Shown: one piece after another, positions 35,794 to 46,713 of the stretch
Layout of the letters: every line of letters starts with the position of its first letter
Position numbering within the stretch: position 1 is the stretch's first letter
Origin: Polyodon spathula
Lineage: Eukaryota; Chordata; Actinopteri; Acipenseriformes; Polyodontidae
DNA length: 64,000 nucleotides
Assembly (NCBI RefSeq): GCF_017654505.1
Contig: NC_054536.1
Location: 94,229,859 to 94,293,858, forward strand
Direction: 5' to 3'
Notes under the pieces: model-generated
Told to the model about the DNA's origin: nothing
The model's input: the letters and a program-made list of their open reading frames with translations, nothing else
The model's database searches: none
Made by a program: the position numbers and the translations under genes

Positions 35794-36997
35794 ATATATA
35801 AATTGTATTTTCCGTTTTTTAACCGACCAATCCCTTACTATATATGTGTGTGTGTGTGCGCGCGCGCGCGTGCGTGCGTGCGTGCGTGTGTGCGTGCGTG
35901 TGTGTGTTATGGTAAATTCTAAATATTGGCAAATCTTAAGATTTACTGGTAAATGTCTGAAATACACATGATAGCACTTTACTTCACACATTTACCGGTA
36001 AACCCCAAGAATAACCAAGTGGCTTTGGCTAGTGACCGAATGTCTCTCCAATCACTTTTGTTGTTACCAAGATAACAGTGAAATTGTTTCTAAGCGTCTC
36101 TTTCTGGTGGGCAAGGGTTCAAACGATGTATGTGCAGCAAAGAGTGTTCCAACTAAAAGTGCTCTTGTATTCAGGAGTCCTATGTAACTCCAAATGCCAC
36201 AAGAGTCTACCATGCTGCAATAAGTAAATAGATCTATTCACTGCCTGCCTTTGTGCCCAAATTGCTCAATTGTGCATTACTGTAAGCTGATTAATGATTA
36301 TTTTGTGAATGGAAAATGGGTATGCATAGATGAATACATTGTTCTACATTAATGATTATTTTGTTAATTGACAATTCATATGCAGGAATAAATCCAATTA
36401 TTCAATGATATACCTGCACATATCAATACGTTGTGGTAAATCATAAGATTAACCAGTAAATTATTTCATGAGTTATAATAACCATTTAATGCATTTTAAG
36501 TAGCTTTTAAATTCATGCAATAAAACCAACAGATCCTCACTTATTCCATTTACTGCAGGAATTTATATTTTCCAAAAGCACTTTTTTATCATTACTGTAT
36601 GCCACCATTGTAGAAAGATAGGGTTCCCTGCTGTGAAAAAATAACAGTTTTGTTGTATATACTTCTAAATTCATAATAATGTAAATAATATAAAACCCCT
36701 AGGAATGCAAACAGTCCAAGGCAAACAAGCACACTATGATAACAGGTGTGCCCTCTTTACCCACTTTGCATTCCCAGTTGGGGTTGTTTGTTTTTTATAG
36801 ATTTTGGTATAGAACACCTGAATCCATAAAACCACAGCGATGACACCTGCCCCAGATTTGCACTTCAGACATAATTATGTCTATAAGTGTTACACATTTT
36901 TGCTTACTGAAGTTTATAAAAGTCTCTAAATATAAACATATCGGATATGATAAAAACAATGTCTAATAATACCTCAATTATACAAGGTGAGAATGCA
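33008..36997. other. Repeat-rich region 3' of the sialyltransferase gene
   Basis: No gene seen. Contents: a pyrimidine-rich tract at 33060-33125; an interspersed-repeat phrase (CAGACGCCCTTATTTAGGGC) near 34726; a segment ending GCATGCTGGCTGGG at about 34.96-35.20 kb, partly inverted to about 31.39-31.48 kb; a block at 35.22-35.65 kb with an inverted copy at 45.68-46.19 kb; and (AC)n plus (TG/CG)n at 35755-35906. Confidence 0.5.
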
Positions 36998-37891
36998 TCA
37001 TCTCCCCTTAAAAAAGTTAATTTTGCCGATATCGGCGAGTATTCTGGTGATGTTATATTCATAGTCCCCATCGTGGACCCCTGTTTGTCTGAAGGCCCCT
37101 CCTTCAATGTCTTCCCAATAGTGATGCCACTTGCCCTCACTGTTTGCTCCAAATCCATAAACATTCACCTGCAGAAAGTGACAAAACAAAAAGGAGACTT
37201 TTAATCCAATTTGAGGTAGATGATAGGGCACACATGTTAAAGTGGTACTGAAGAGGCTCAGTGTTTAAAACACAACACATTTCCATAGCTTTCTGCCTTT
37301 TTGTGCATATCTTATTTTCAAACACATTCTGATCATAAATCAGTTTGGATCAGTTATTTTCCTTTTTAAATCAGTTTGGATCAGTTATTTTCCTTTTTAA
37401 ATCAGTTTGGATCAGTTATTTTCCTTTTTAAATCAGCTTTGCACCAGGTCTTCCTGTCAACATGTCTTCTGAATTCAGAACATCGGCAGCTTCAATTGAA
37501 CCATTTAATCAGCAGAAACATTTAATTGGTTCCCAACTCCTCTCACAAAGTTCAGCATTTTGATTGGTTCAGCTGTCCTGCCTGCTCGATCCGGCACAGG
37601 TTCAGGAGATGGGTACAGGTTAATGAATATGCATGAGTAATGGAGGTAAAATGTTTATACAGTCAAACCCATTTACAACGTACCTGGGATATAATGTACA
37701 CAGATACGCACCGCACCGTGATGGCACGCAGTGGTCTGTGCTGTGCATATTGCGTACTCGTAGGCCTACTTCTTGCTGTTTGAACTTTACCTTGCTCTCT
37801 ATTCCTGTAATTTGTGCAGCATTATCATGGCCAGCACTAAATGATCGTCAATTTCACTTAAGGACAAACTGTACAACCACTGTAAGGACTT

Positions 37892-37953
<62 letters not shown>

Positions 37954-40124
37954 ACTGTGCTCCTGGAATGTGGCCTTACCTCATCACAAATGTGAATAGC
38001 AAACACTAATGTCAGCAATCCAGTGGATGGATACCTCCCTCGGTTTTCAAGCCAGTTGTTGGATATGTATTTGAAAAAGGTTGGGTTGAAGATTAAGATC
38101 TGTAAGAAAAAGAGACCCCTCTGTTAATATCCACAATGGTGGCAACATATTTAATTTCTATATTACACCATTTTTACTTGGCTGTGTTAATTGGCCTAGT
38201 ATAATACATTTGAAGATTTGGTACAGTTTATTAAATTAACTGTTATATTTCGTTATGAGCATTGTGTGTCTATTTTGTGAGTGCATGAATTATTTTCATG
38301 TATAGAATTAGAAGAGATTTGTTGGGGGGGTGGCATGTATTTTGACGTACCTTTTCTTCCTCTTGTTGGCATTTGCAACATAATCATTGGCTGAAAATCT
38401 TTAAAAAAAACTTTCAAACACTGCAGTAAAAGAGAGTCTACACTCATTCTTCATTGCCCCATATAAATTTCCAAGGCCTGTCCAAACAGAACACTCTAGT
38501 AGACCATGTGACCGAGTGTCACACAGGAAGTAAAAGTGTACCAGGAAGATCGGAGCTATAAATTGGTTCTTGAAAACAAAAGTCTGCACATCCCAAATTA
38601 TACAAAAAATAAGAAAATAACAAACACATCTTCTTAGACACATGTTAAGTAATTAATTTACCAACGCAAACAGAAGGTAGGACATTTTATTTGAAAGCTC
38701 TGGTTTACTACATTAACCATGTCTGTTTTTAATAACCTACACGAATATGCCTCTACAACCTTACCAGATAACTCCTAACAGCATTCAACACATCACTGTT
38801 ATTCAGTAGAGCGATGTGTTTCCCAATTTGTGTTCAATAAAGCAATTACTTTTGTCTTTATGCGCTAAATACTGTTCATCCAGGAGGCATGTTTTCTTTT
38901 TTTATTGAATCCATGGGACTGTACAGTATTCTGACAAAATGCTAAAGTGCTATATAGTCGACCAGGTTTCAGCAGTTTAAAAGAAATGTATTGTACTGAA
39001 AACTCAGCACAGGCAGCTAAAACTCACCTTGTCTTTGCTGGCAGTGATTGTGGATAAAACTTGAGTATATGTCCTGCATGTAAAAAAAGTTTTGTATTCA
39101 GGAAACTGTTGCAAGTACCTTTACCAACAGTCTTGAAAACGTGAATGCGTACAAAAGATTATTTAAAAAGCATCTGAACACATGACAGAAGTTCAAAGTT
39201 GAAAAGAACACCAACACTACTCTTTTCTTGAATAGCATTTCCTGAGTACATTCTTGGTTTCTGTGATTTATACTATGACTATACAGTACTCCGGGTGTCA
39301 GGTGTCACTACACACACAATGAATGCTTTCATCCACTGATTTCCACAAATATGACATGCATCACAGATTCATTAAAACAGGTGGTTTTCTCATAGAAAGT
39401 GTAACGTTATGTTAATGCTGCAGTGAGGACTGACTGACTGACAGTTGGTGCATATCAAATGTATATGTATTTCAGTGGGTACTTAAGGGGCAATGAGAAC
39501 GGCAGGTACTGAAAAGGGCTGGTCAAACACTATAACAACAGTAACAGTAACATTACTTTGTTTAGGTTTTAGAGAACCCCCTCTTCTTTAATTCAAAAGT
39601 GTTCATTAATAAACAATCTCTTACTCATGCAGTAATTACGCAAAATTAAAAAAAACAAATAGTACATTGAAGACACTGAGAGAGACTTTTTACAGTTAAA
39701 ATGTGAGTTATTGAATTTATCTTTGCAGTATTACGGTACTACATACTGTAGCACCACTGAACTTTTTGTATTGTAGTTACAGAGTTATGGATGAATCACT
39801 TGCTCCTGAATTTTGCACACGTCCCCTTGATGGACAGCACGGTATCCCCTGGCCAAGAATCCCAGCCACACCCCTGTTCGAATACCCCTGTGCTCTCTTT
39901 AGACTGCACACTTGCTTTTCTTAATTCCTTATCCTTTTACTCACTGTGTGATGTTTCCTGTTGTCAGCGCACTCACTAGCCACTGCAAGTCAAGGATTTT
40001 GAATGGAATCAGTACAAGGCTGGTACTAGGTTGAAGGTGTTTGGCACTTTCTGGGTACATTAAGTGATGAGTGGTTCTTCTGCCCACATCCTTTTCATGT
40101 CCAGCTGTTGGCGCTTGGTTCATT
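36998..40124 (-). CDS. ST3GAL1/ST3GAL2-type beta-galactoside alpha-2,3-sialyltransferase, C-terminal exons
   Basis: This Golgi type II enzyme family (GT29) moves sialic acid from CMP-Neu5Ac to Gal-beta-1,3-GalNAc. Exons: 40124-39945, 39073-39028, 38099-37980, 37168-36998 (TGA stop). Splice phases agree, giving about 171 residues. The first exon opens with MNQAPT, the tail of sialylmotif L, and includes [11 protein letters not shown]. The third carries sialylmotif S ([20 protein letters not shown]). The last has VNVYGFGA, motif III HHYWED, motif [11 protein letters not shown] and the terminal FFKGR. Full-length members are about 340 residues, so the cytoplasmic tail, membrane anchor, stem and most of motif L are missing here. 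They must lie more than 24 kb upstream or be lost. The paralogue (ST3GAL1, ST3GAL2 or a fish-specific member) is not settled. Confidence 0.9.
37337..37436. repeat. 31-bp tandem repeat, about 3 copies
   Basis: Unit AAATCAGTTTGGATCAGTTA followed by TTTTCCTTTTT, in the last sialyltransferase intron. Confidence 0.9.
37894..37951. repeat. (TTA)n microsatellite
   Basis: About 19 units, just beside the 37980-38099 exon. Confidence 0.95.
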
Positions 40125-40879
40125 CTGAAATGAAATAGAAGTGAGATATATTTTTATTTGTAGTATTTTGCTACACAAGGCACTACAGCTATGGCCAAAA
40201 GTTTATGTCATCAAAGAAACTACTAAATGATATCGCAAAAGTCTATCGGAAGCCATAATAGTAGTACAGTATTTTGTGTTAGATTACCAAATGTCGCATT
40301 TTTTAATTGGCAGTTTTTTGTTAAGTACGTGGAAAACTGCAGCTCCTGTATAAAGCAGGTACTGTAACAGGACTGGTGCAGTATACAGTATTTGTAACAA
40401 AAACCCGCTGTCTCAGACAATACAAGCAGTAACGTCGCTGTACAGTATGTTACAGGCAAAGTACTGTAAAAGCAGATAGAATAGTGCAAGTCCAAAATGA
40501 ACCGAGATGAACTGATCGGTTCACAGCCACCTGGTGCCTGAGCACTAGTGCTGTGCTGTACAGTACCTTGCAAGGCATGGTTCAGTGAGTGTTATACTTG
40601 GTGGTGGTACACTGTCAGTGGTGGTACACTTGGTACGGTGCTGTTCGGTGGTGGGACACTCAGTCCAATACCTTCGGTCCGCTTCGGTGATACACTCTGT
40701 ACGGTACGATTTGGGTACCTTGGAGCAGTAACCTCTTTCGCTGTTTGGTTCGTATACCGGGTCGGGAAAGGAGCAGGTCTGTGACCCACAGTTACTGCAG
40801 AAGCAATGTATAGGGGTGCCGACCTATATAGCTTTAGACAAACAAACACATCCCTAAGACTGGGGAAAGCCCGCTATCA
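40125..40879. other. Intronic or upstream DNA of the sialyltransferase gene
   Basis: No upstream sialyltransferase exon is seen. At 40.58-40.68 kb there is a degenerate tandem of GGTGGTGGTACACT-like phrases, possibly the start of the gypsy element that follows. Confidence 0.4.
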
Positions 40880-41569
40880 GTGCCGTGACACCCTTCACAA
40901 TGGTACTGCAAGCGTCTTGGTCCAACAGGTGCGCTAGTATTTCGGCTTATGGAGAAGGCGTTGGCTGGGATGCCCCCAACTGCGTGCCTGGTTTATTTAC
41001 AAGACCTGCTGGTCCATGGGAGGACCTTCCAGGCAGCCCTGAATTCTCTCCAGGAGGTGTTCCGACAAGTGACAGCTGCGGGGCTCAAGCTGCATCCATA
41101 AAAATGCCAGATGATATGCAGAGAGGACACTTTCCTGGGACACTGGGTCAGAGAGGAGGGCATCAGCATGGAGGCCAGCACTTCCGTCAACCCCCTCCAA
41201 ATCTGAGGCTTCCTGGGGCTCGCCTCTTATTACCGGAGTATAGTTTGTGCAGGGCTTCGATACCATCGCTGCCCCCTTGCATAGCCTCCTGCAGTAAGAG
41301 GAGCCCTTTGTATGGACCCCTGAGCGGCAGGAGACGTTCACTCGTTTGAGAGCGCCCTGTGCCAGTCGCCAGTGCTGGCTCTGCCAGACCCCGACTCCCC
41401 CTTCCTTCTGGACACAGACGTGAGTGATGAGGACATCGGAGCTGTCTTGTCCCAACCAGGGACGAAGAAGAGCACGTAATGGCATACTATAGCCGGTCGC
41501 TCAACAAGGCAGAATGTCGATACTGCGTCACCCGAAGAGAGATTCTGGCGATGGTGGAGTCGGCCCGCC
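40880..41569 (+). pseudogene. Ty3/gypsy pol fragment: RT and start of RNase H
   Basis: Across frames one reads LMEKALAGMPP, LVYLQDLLVHG (the YLDD catalytic box with Asp changed to Gln), LNSLQEVFRQVTAAGLKLHP, FLGHWV, then the RNase H start FLLDTDVSDEDIGAVLSQ. Stops and frameshifts occur throughout, so it is dead. It is cut at 41569 by the LTR element that follows and resumes at 44475. Confidence 0.85.
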
Positions 41570-41976
41570 TGTGGCAGGCTGGCGAGTGGATAGAGGCCCA
41601 GAGACAGACTGCAGTTCAAAAAAATAACTATTTTATTATAAATAAACAAAAATAAAGTGCACAAGGGCAAAATAACAGATACTCAAACACAAATAAAGAA
41701 AAAACAAAACTCACAAAAATAAAGTTTCCAGGCTGGGCAATGCCTTCACTGGATTTAGAAAATTCAAAACTCACAAAAAACAAACCTGCTTCCTCAGCTC
41801 CCTCTCCCAAATGAGAAGCAGATGCCTCCTTTTATATCACTGGCTGGGCGCTGATTGATCGTTAATCAACTAATCAACTAATCAACCCCAGCCACCTGAA
41901 CATAATAAACCCAGGCAGGTAGGGGAAGTTAACCCCATCTCTGCCAATTTAAAGGGCAGAGCTTTGCTCTGCCACA
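41570..41976 (-). repeat. 3' LTR of the non-autonomous element
   Basis: Direct repeat of 44067-44469. A minus-strand AATAAA lies near 41630. The shared block includes GCTGATTGATCGTTAATCAA and ATTTAAAGGGCAGAGCTTTG. Confidence 0.85.
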
Positions 41977-42129
41977 CACCTCCCCCCATGTACAACGTAC
42001 ACCGGCCGCAATCGGCCAACTCCCCCCTCCCCCCAAGAGTCCAATTATGTCCCTTGGGTGGGCTGTTATGGTGGGTGGTGGTACTCAAGCCTTCTTTGGT
42101 TGAGGGGGCCCCGAATCTCCAAGGTAGCA

Positions 42130-43445
42130 CGGCGACGGCGGCCCGGCTCCCTCTGGTGGCGGAGGCGGCGACGGCGGCCCGGCTCCCTCTGGTGGCGGAG
42201 GCGGCGACGGCGGCCCGGCTCCCTCTGGTGGCGGAGGCGGCGGAGGCGGCGACGGCGGCCCGGCTCCCTCTGGTGGCGGAGGCCGGCGGCCCGGCTCCCT
42301 CTGGTGGCGGAGGCGGCGACGGCGGCCCGGCTCCCTCTGGTGGCGGAGGCGGCGACGGCGGCCCGGCTCCCTCTGGTGGCGGAGGCGGCGACGGCGGCCC
42401 GGCTCCCTCTGGTGGCGGAGGCGGCTCCTCCCTCTCGGGCTCTGAGAGCGACGGCGGCTCCTCTCCCTCTCTGGCTCTGGCGCGACGGCAGATCCTCCTC
42501 CCTCTCTGGCTCTGGGAGCGACGGCAGCTCCTCCTCCCTCTCTCGGGCTCTGGGAGCGACGGCAGCTCCTCCTCCCTCTCTGGCTCTGGGAGCGACGGCA
42601 GCTCCTCCTCCCTCTCTGGCTCTGGGAGCGACGGCAGCTCCTCCTCCCTCTCTGGCTCTGGGAGCGACGGCAGCTCCTCCTCCCTCTCTGGCTCTGGGAG
42701 CGACGGCAGCTCCTCCTCCCTCTCTGGCTCTGGGAGCGACGGCAGCTCCCCTCTCTGGCTCTGGGAGCGACGGCAGCTCCTCACCCCTCTCTGGCTCTGG
42801 GAGCGACGGCAGCTCCTCACCCCTCTCTGGCTCTGGGAGCGACGGCAGCTCCTCACCCTCTCTGGCTCTGGGAGCGACGGCAGCTCCTCACCCCTCTCTG
42901 GCTCTGGGAGCGACGGCAGCTCACCCCTCTCCTCTCTCCTCTCTGGCTCTGGGAGCGACGGCAGCTCCTCACCCCTCTCTGGCTCTGGGAGCGACGGCAG
43001 CTCCTCACTCCCTGCTCCTCACCCCTCTCTGGGGACGACGGCAGCTCCTCACCCCTCTCTGGCTCTGGGAGCGACGGCAGCTCCTCACCCCTCTCTGGCT
43101 CTGGGAGCGACGGCAGCTCCTCACCCCTCTCTGGCTCTGGGGGCGACGGCAGCTCCTCACCCCTCTCTGGCTCTGGGGCGACGGCAGCTCCTCCTCCCTC
43201 TCTGGCTCTGGGAGCGACGGCAGCTCCTCACCCCTCTCTGGCTCTGGGAGCGACGGCAGCTCCTCACCCCTCTCTGGCTCTGGGAGCGACGGCAGCTCCT
43301 CACCCCTCTCTGGCTCTGGGAGCGACGGCAGCTCCTCACCCCTCTCTGGCTCTGGGAGCGACGGCAGCTCCTCAGCCCCTCTCTGGCTCCCGGGAAGGCT
43401 CTGGGAAGGCGGCTCACCCCTCTCTGGCTCCCGGGAAGGCGGCTC
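42130..43445 (-). repeat. Two adjoining 36-bp coding minisatellites
   Basis: On the minus strand, 42470-43445 encodes about 25 copies of a 12-residue unit EELPSLPEPERG, with indels that move it between frames. At 42130-42425 it switches to a GC-rich unit reading PPPPPEGAGPPS. Both periods are 36 bp, which preserves frame. The + strand shows open Ser/Gly-rich frames for the same reason; these are shadows. Confidence 0.85.
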
Positions 43446-43766
43446 ACCCCTCTCTTTTCTGGAGTGACCGGTGGCATCTCCCATGACTGTCCCCGGTAAG
43501 GTACCCCTCTCTGGCACCATGAGGGCAACCTCTGGGAAGGAGGCTGGGTGGGCTCACCTCTCTTTATTGGAGTGACCGGTGATCTCCCATGTCCCGCCTC
43601 CCCATCTGGGAGGACGCCACAGTTGTTCCTCCCACTTTTCCCACCTCTCCCCATCTCGACGCCACAGGTGGATAACTATGGGGAGATCGTGGACGAGGTC
43701 TGCCTCAGGGTGCATCAACCAGTCCCAGATCTCCTGGGACGGTGGTGAAGGTGGTGGTGCTGGAGG

Positions 43767-44066
43767 TTAATAAACCTGGTTGTAGGGGCATCCTGCCCAG
43801 TTGTGGCCGTCCTCCTCACACCGGCCACACCAGTTTGCCGGTGGCACGTCTGGGCAGGACCGCCAACGATGGTCCTCCTTCCCACACCAGGAACACCAGG
43901 GGAAGAGGCTGGCCGGGTCCTCCAGCGGTGGCTGCAGCAGCTTACATTTCTTCAGCTGCTGTTTGTCCTGCCTTTTCCACTGTCTGCTCTTCTTTCCATT
44001 TTTTCTTTTTTTCCAAAAAAAAAAAAAAAATGGTCTGCGGAGCCGCCTCGCTATCCACTCCACCAA
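43767..44066 (-). CDS. Gag-like zinc-knuckle ORF of the non-autonomous LTR element
   Basis: A minus-strand frame directly inside the 5' LTR encodes a Lys/Arg-rich N-terminus followed by two CCHC knuckles, CSWCGKEDHRWRSC and CGRCEEDGHNWAGC, both with exact C-X2-C-X4-H-X4-C spacing. Such knuckles bind retroelement RNA in Gag. The stretch FFFFFW comes from a poly(A) run on the + strand and may hide an indel. Downstream, frames continue into the repeat region. The intact product length is unknown. Confidence 0.65.
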   Translation of the reverse strand: MVEWIARRLRRPFFFFFWKKRKNGKKSRQWKRQDKQQLKKCKLLQPPLEDPASLFPWCSWCGKEDHRWRSCPDVPPANWCGRCEEDGHNWAGCPYNQVY

Positions 44067-44469
44067 TGTGGCAGGCTGCGAGTGTAGAGGCCCAGAGACG
44101 ACTGCAAGTTTGAGTCCCTTAATAACAAAATAAAGTGCAACAGTAAGTACCTAAAGGGTGGTTCCCGCCGAACCCAAGCACCAGGTGGTCCCAGGCCTGA
44201 CCATGCTTCACTGATTTGGAAAAGGCCACAAGCCACGAGACAGACAACGCAACTGCTTTCCGCAGCCCTCGTCCACATGGAAAATAATCAAAAAGTCAAA
44301 ATACAAAAGTAGAGGCCTCCTTTTATATCAGGTGGCTGGGCGCTGATTGATCGTTAATCAACCTAATCAACTAATCAACCCCAGCCACCTGAACATAATA
44401 AACCCAGGCAGGCAGGGGAAGTTAACCCCATCTCTGCCAATTTAAAGGGCAGAGCTTTGCTCTGCCACA
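44067..44469 (-). repeat. 5' LTR of the non-autonomous element
   Basis: Direct repeat of 41570-41976 with scattered differences. It is followed at 44470 by the CCGCC target duplication. Confidence 0.85.
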
Positions 44470-44474
44470 CCGCC

Positions 44475-45045
44475 ATTTTCGCCACTGCCTCCGTGGACTC
44501 TGGTCTGGAGAAAGGCATGCCAACACAGCCGCCCTGTCCCGTCAACCCTGCACACCTGAGAGCTGCGCGCACTGCAGCAGGAAGGAGGCGAGAGAGGCTG
44601 CCTGGTCTAGGGGGGAGGAGAGATGCTGCGCGTTGGTACCGGTGGAGCGAGTCGAATGGAGGAGGCACCAGGAAGATGACCCCGACCTGCGCACAGTGGT
44701 ACAGTGGCTGGAGGACCAGCAGAGGCCCCTCTGGGAGGAAGTAGCTTGTCATTCCACTGCCACCAAGGGGCTGTGGTCGCAGTGGTCTGGACTGGCCCTG
44801 AGAGGTGGAGTCCTCTGGTGCCAATGGAAGGAGCCAGTGACAGGGGAGGTGAGCTGGCAGATGGTGGTCCCTCAAGCATTGCGTCGGTAGGTGCTCAACT
44901 CCCACCATGGGACCCCAGGCAGTGGACACTAATGAAGACGCTGTGGTGGCTCTGCCAGTCCTTCTACTGTGGGCAGTGCAGAGGGGACGTGGAGGACCAC
45001 TATCTGCGCTGCGACACATGCAGGGAAATGACCACCCCCCCCCGT
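44475..45045 (+). pseudogene. Ty3/gypsy pol fragment: RNase H end and integrase N-terminus
   Basis: Continuation of the element at 40880-41569 after the LTR insertion. The + frames read DPDLRTVVQWLEDQQRPLWE, TKGLWSQWSGLALRGGVLWC, then FYCGQCRGDVEDHYLRCDTC, the second half of the integrase HHCC zinc domain. Several frameshifts and stops. Downstream, 45.32-45.48 kb contains an AATAAA and could be the 3' LTR, but I did not find its partner. Confidence 0.8.
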
Positions 45046-45454
45046 GTGTGTGTGCATGCATGCGTGTGTGCGTATGGTGTGTGTGTGCATATGCTGGACG
45101 GAACCCTCCACCGAGGCTATAAGTGGGGGTAGGGGGGAGAGCCGCGGGTGGGAGAAGGCTTGCAGACTTCCGGGTGAGTGGTTGTGCATGACTGTGAGGG
45201 ACTGACTGATCTGTGAAGCAGCAAGAGAATAACCCTGAAGAAAACCTGGAGTGTGCAGTGAAAAAGAAAGAGTGAGAGTGAGAGAGGAAGAACAGAGAGA
45301 AAGAGCAGGGGAGGGAGAGTGACATAACAACACAGAGAGTTTTAGTATTTTATTATTTTGGCGTGAACCTCATCCCAAACAGTTATTTTATTTAGTTCAG
45401 TTAATAAAACAGCAAGTTTGAAATCCCATCTGATCTTCCCGCATCCTGTTTCAC

Positions 45455-45541
45455 TAACAGACGTGACGAGAGTGTTACACTATATAGTACACATACATTT
45501 AACAGACGTGCCGAGAGTGTTACGCTATATAGTACACATAC
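45455..45541. repeat. 43-bp tandem duplication
   Basis: AACAGACGTGACGAGAGTGT followed by TACACTATATAGTACACATAC occurs twice in a row with three or so substitutions. Confidence 0.85.
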
Positions 45542-45594
45542 TTCCCTTCAGATCTGTACACTTGTGCAACCTTTTTCAGTTCTGGAAACATTGA

Positions 45595-45656
<62 letters not shown>
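45595..45656. repeat. (AAT)n microsatellite
   Basis: About 20 units at the left end of the interspersed copy that spans 45.66-46.40 kb. Confidence 0.95.
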
Positions 45657-45659
<3 letters not shown>

Positions 45660-46400
45660 CATCTCAGTTTAAATACAGTTAATGTTAAATGCACTTCATG
45701 CTGCAGGATTCTTTGAGACATCTCGTGGCCATATTCCGCTGTTGTTGTTGTTGTTGTTGTTAACATGGCTGTTATGTTCAGTTTTAACACTAATGCAGTA
45801 GTACAGCACTGCTATTACATTATGGACTGTCGCCATAGCTACTGTATATTGAGCCAGCTGGGTTTTGACGGCAGTCTCAAGAGAGACGTGCGTCTGTTTG
45901 GTTAACAATGAAGTGCTGCTTCTGAACATCACTAAATTCTGTCTTGTGAATACATAACAATGATATCCAAGCAAAGCACTGGGTGGAATTTCTTTACCAA
46001 GCAGGAGAAAACGGAATTCACAAACTCTGCCAAGGAAATATTTCATTCAAAGGAGGAAGCTCACTTACTTAATGTGCTCCACATTATTTTATTTATTTGC
46101 TTATTTATTTTTAAATAAAGGCTACTTATTTTATATGTTTGGTAAGAAACTATATCTGGGTAATAACTGTAGATCAAGCATTCCGTATTGGAAGCCACAC
46201 AGTTATTATTATTATTAATGCATCACACAGTTATCACTGACATAAACCAACAGGACGTTGTTATGTTGTTTGTCTTTCTGATTTAGTTCCTGAGAAGAAC
46301 AGTCACTGCAGTTCTTATTATTGAGGAGAACTTGCCGCTTGGTGTGGGTTATTGTTTTGTGTAAAGCATTGCTATCCTGTCATATATTGATATCATATCA
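45657..46400 (-). mobile_element. Internally deleted copy of a repeat also found at 29.8-35.65 kb
   Basis: The reverse complement matches 29.80-29.99 kb (ATAATAAGAACTGC, ACGTCCTGTTGG, TTTATGTCAGTGATAAC) and then jumps to 35.22-35.65 kb (ATATAGTTTCTT, AGTAGCCTTTATTT, TTTTCTCCTGCTTG, TATGGCCACNAGATGTC). The intervening 5.2 kb is absent. Both copies end in an (ATT)-rich tract. Element class not determined. Confidence 0.65.
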
Positions 46401-46713
46401 TGATATCCTCTAATATATATGTAGATTCTACACAAACTATTACACATTGATAAAGTTAAAACATGCATATATAATATAAATAAGTAAGATATATAGAAAA
46501 AAACAGATTAATCTCAGTTGCATAAGTATTCAACCCCTTTCCTACTGCAGGCCTAAATCAACTCAGGTGCAAATGATTTGTTTGAAAGGTCACACAATTA
46601 GTGAAATGGTTTCTGCCTGTGTGTACTCAAAGTGGTTTAACTTGTAGATAATTTCTCTCGGGTATATAAAGACTTTCAAGCTGCAACTCACATAGTGATC
46701 CAACGAAGCAACC

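Larger units (their letters stand above)
41570..44469 (-). mobile_element. Non-autonomous LTR retrotransposon encoding a zinc-knuckle, repeat-rich protein
   Basis: Two direct LTRs, 41570-41976 and 44067-44469 (about 405 bp each, TGTGGCAG...GCCACA), are bounded by the 5-bp duplication CCGCC (41565-41569 and 44470-44474). A purine tract (minus strand GGGGGGAGGTG) sits next to the left LTR, and TGGTGGAGTGGATAGCGA, a primer-site candidate, sits next to the right LTR. Both set the element on the minus strand. The interior holds a gag-like ORF and two 36-bp minisatellites but no protease, RT or integrase, so it must be mobilised in trans. Confidence 0.85.

Noticed and set aside
41964..43499. Long + strand Ser/Gly-rich and Ala/Leu-rich frames
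   Set aside because: They are opposite-strand shadows of the 36-bp minisatellites inside a minus-strand LTR element.
44375..45325. Minus-strand ORF of 316 residues
   Set aside because: It runs antisense through the gypsy RNase H and integrase remnant and ends in a low-complexity tract.
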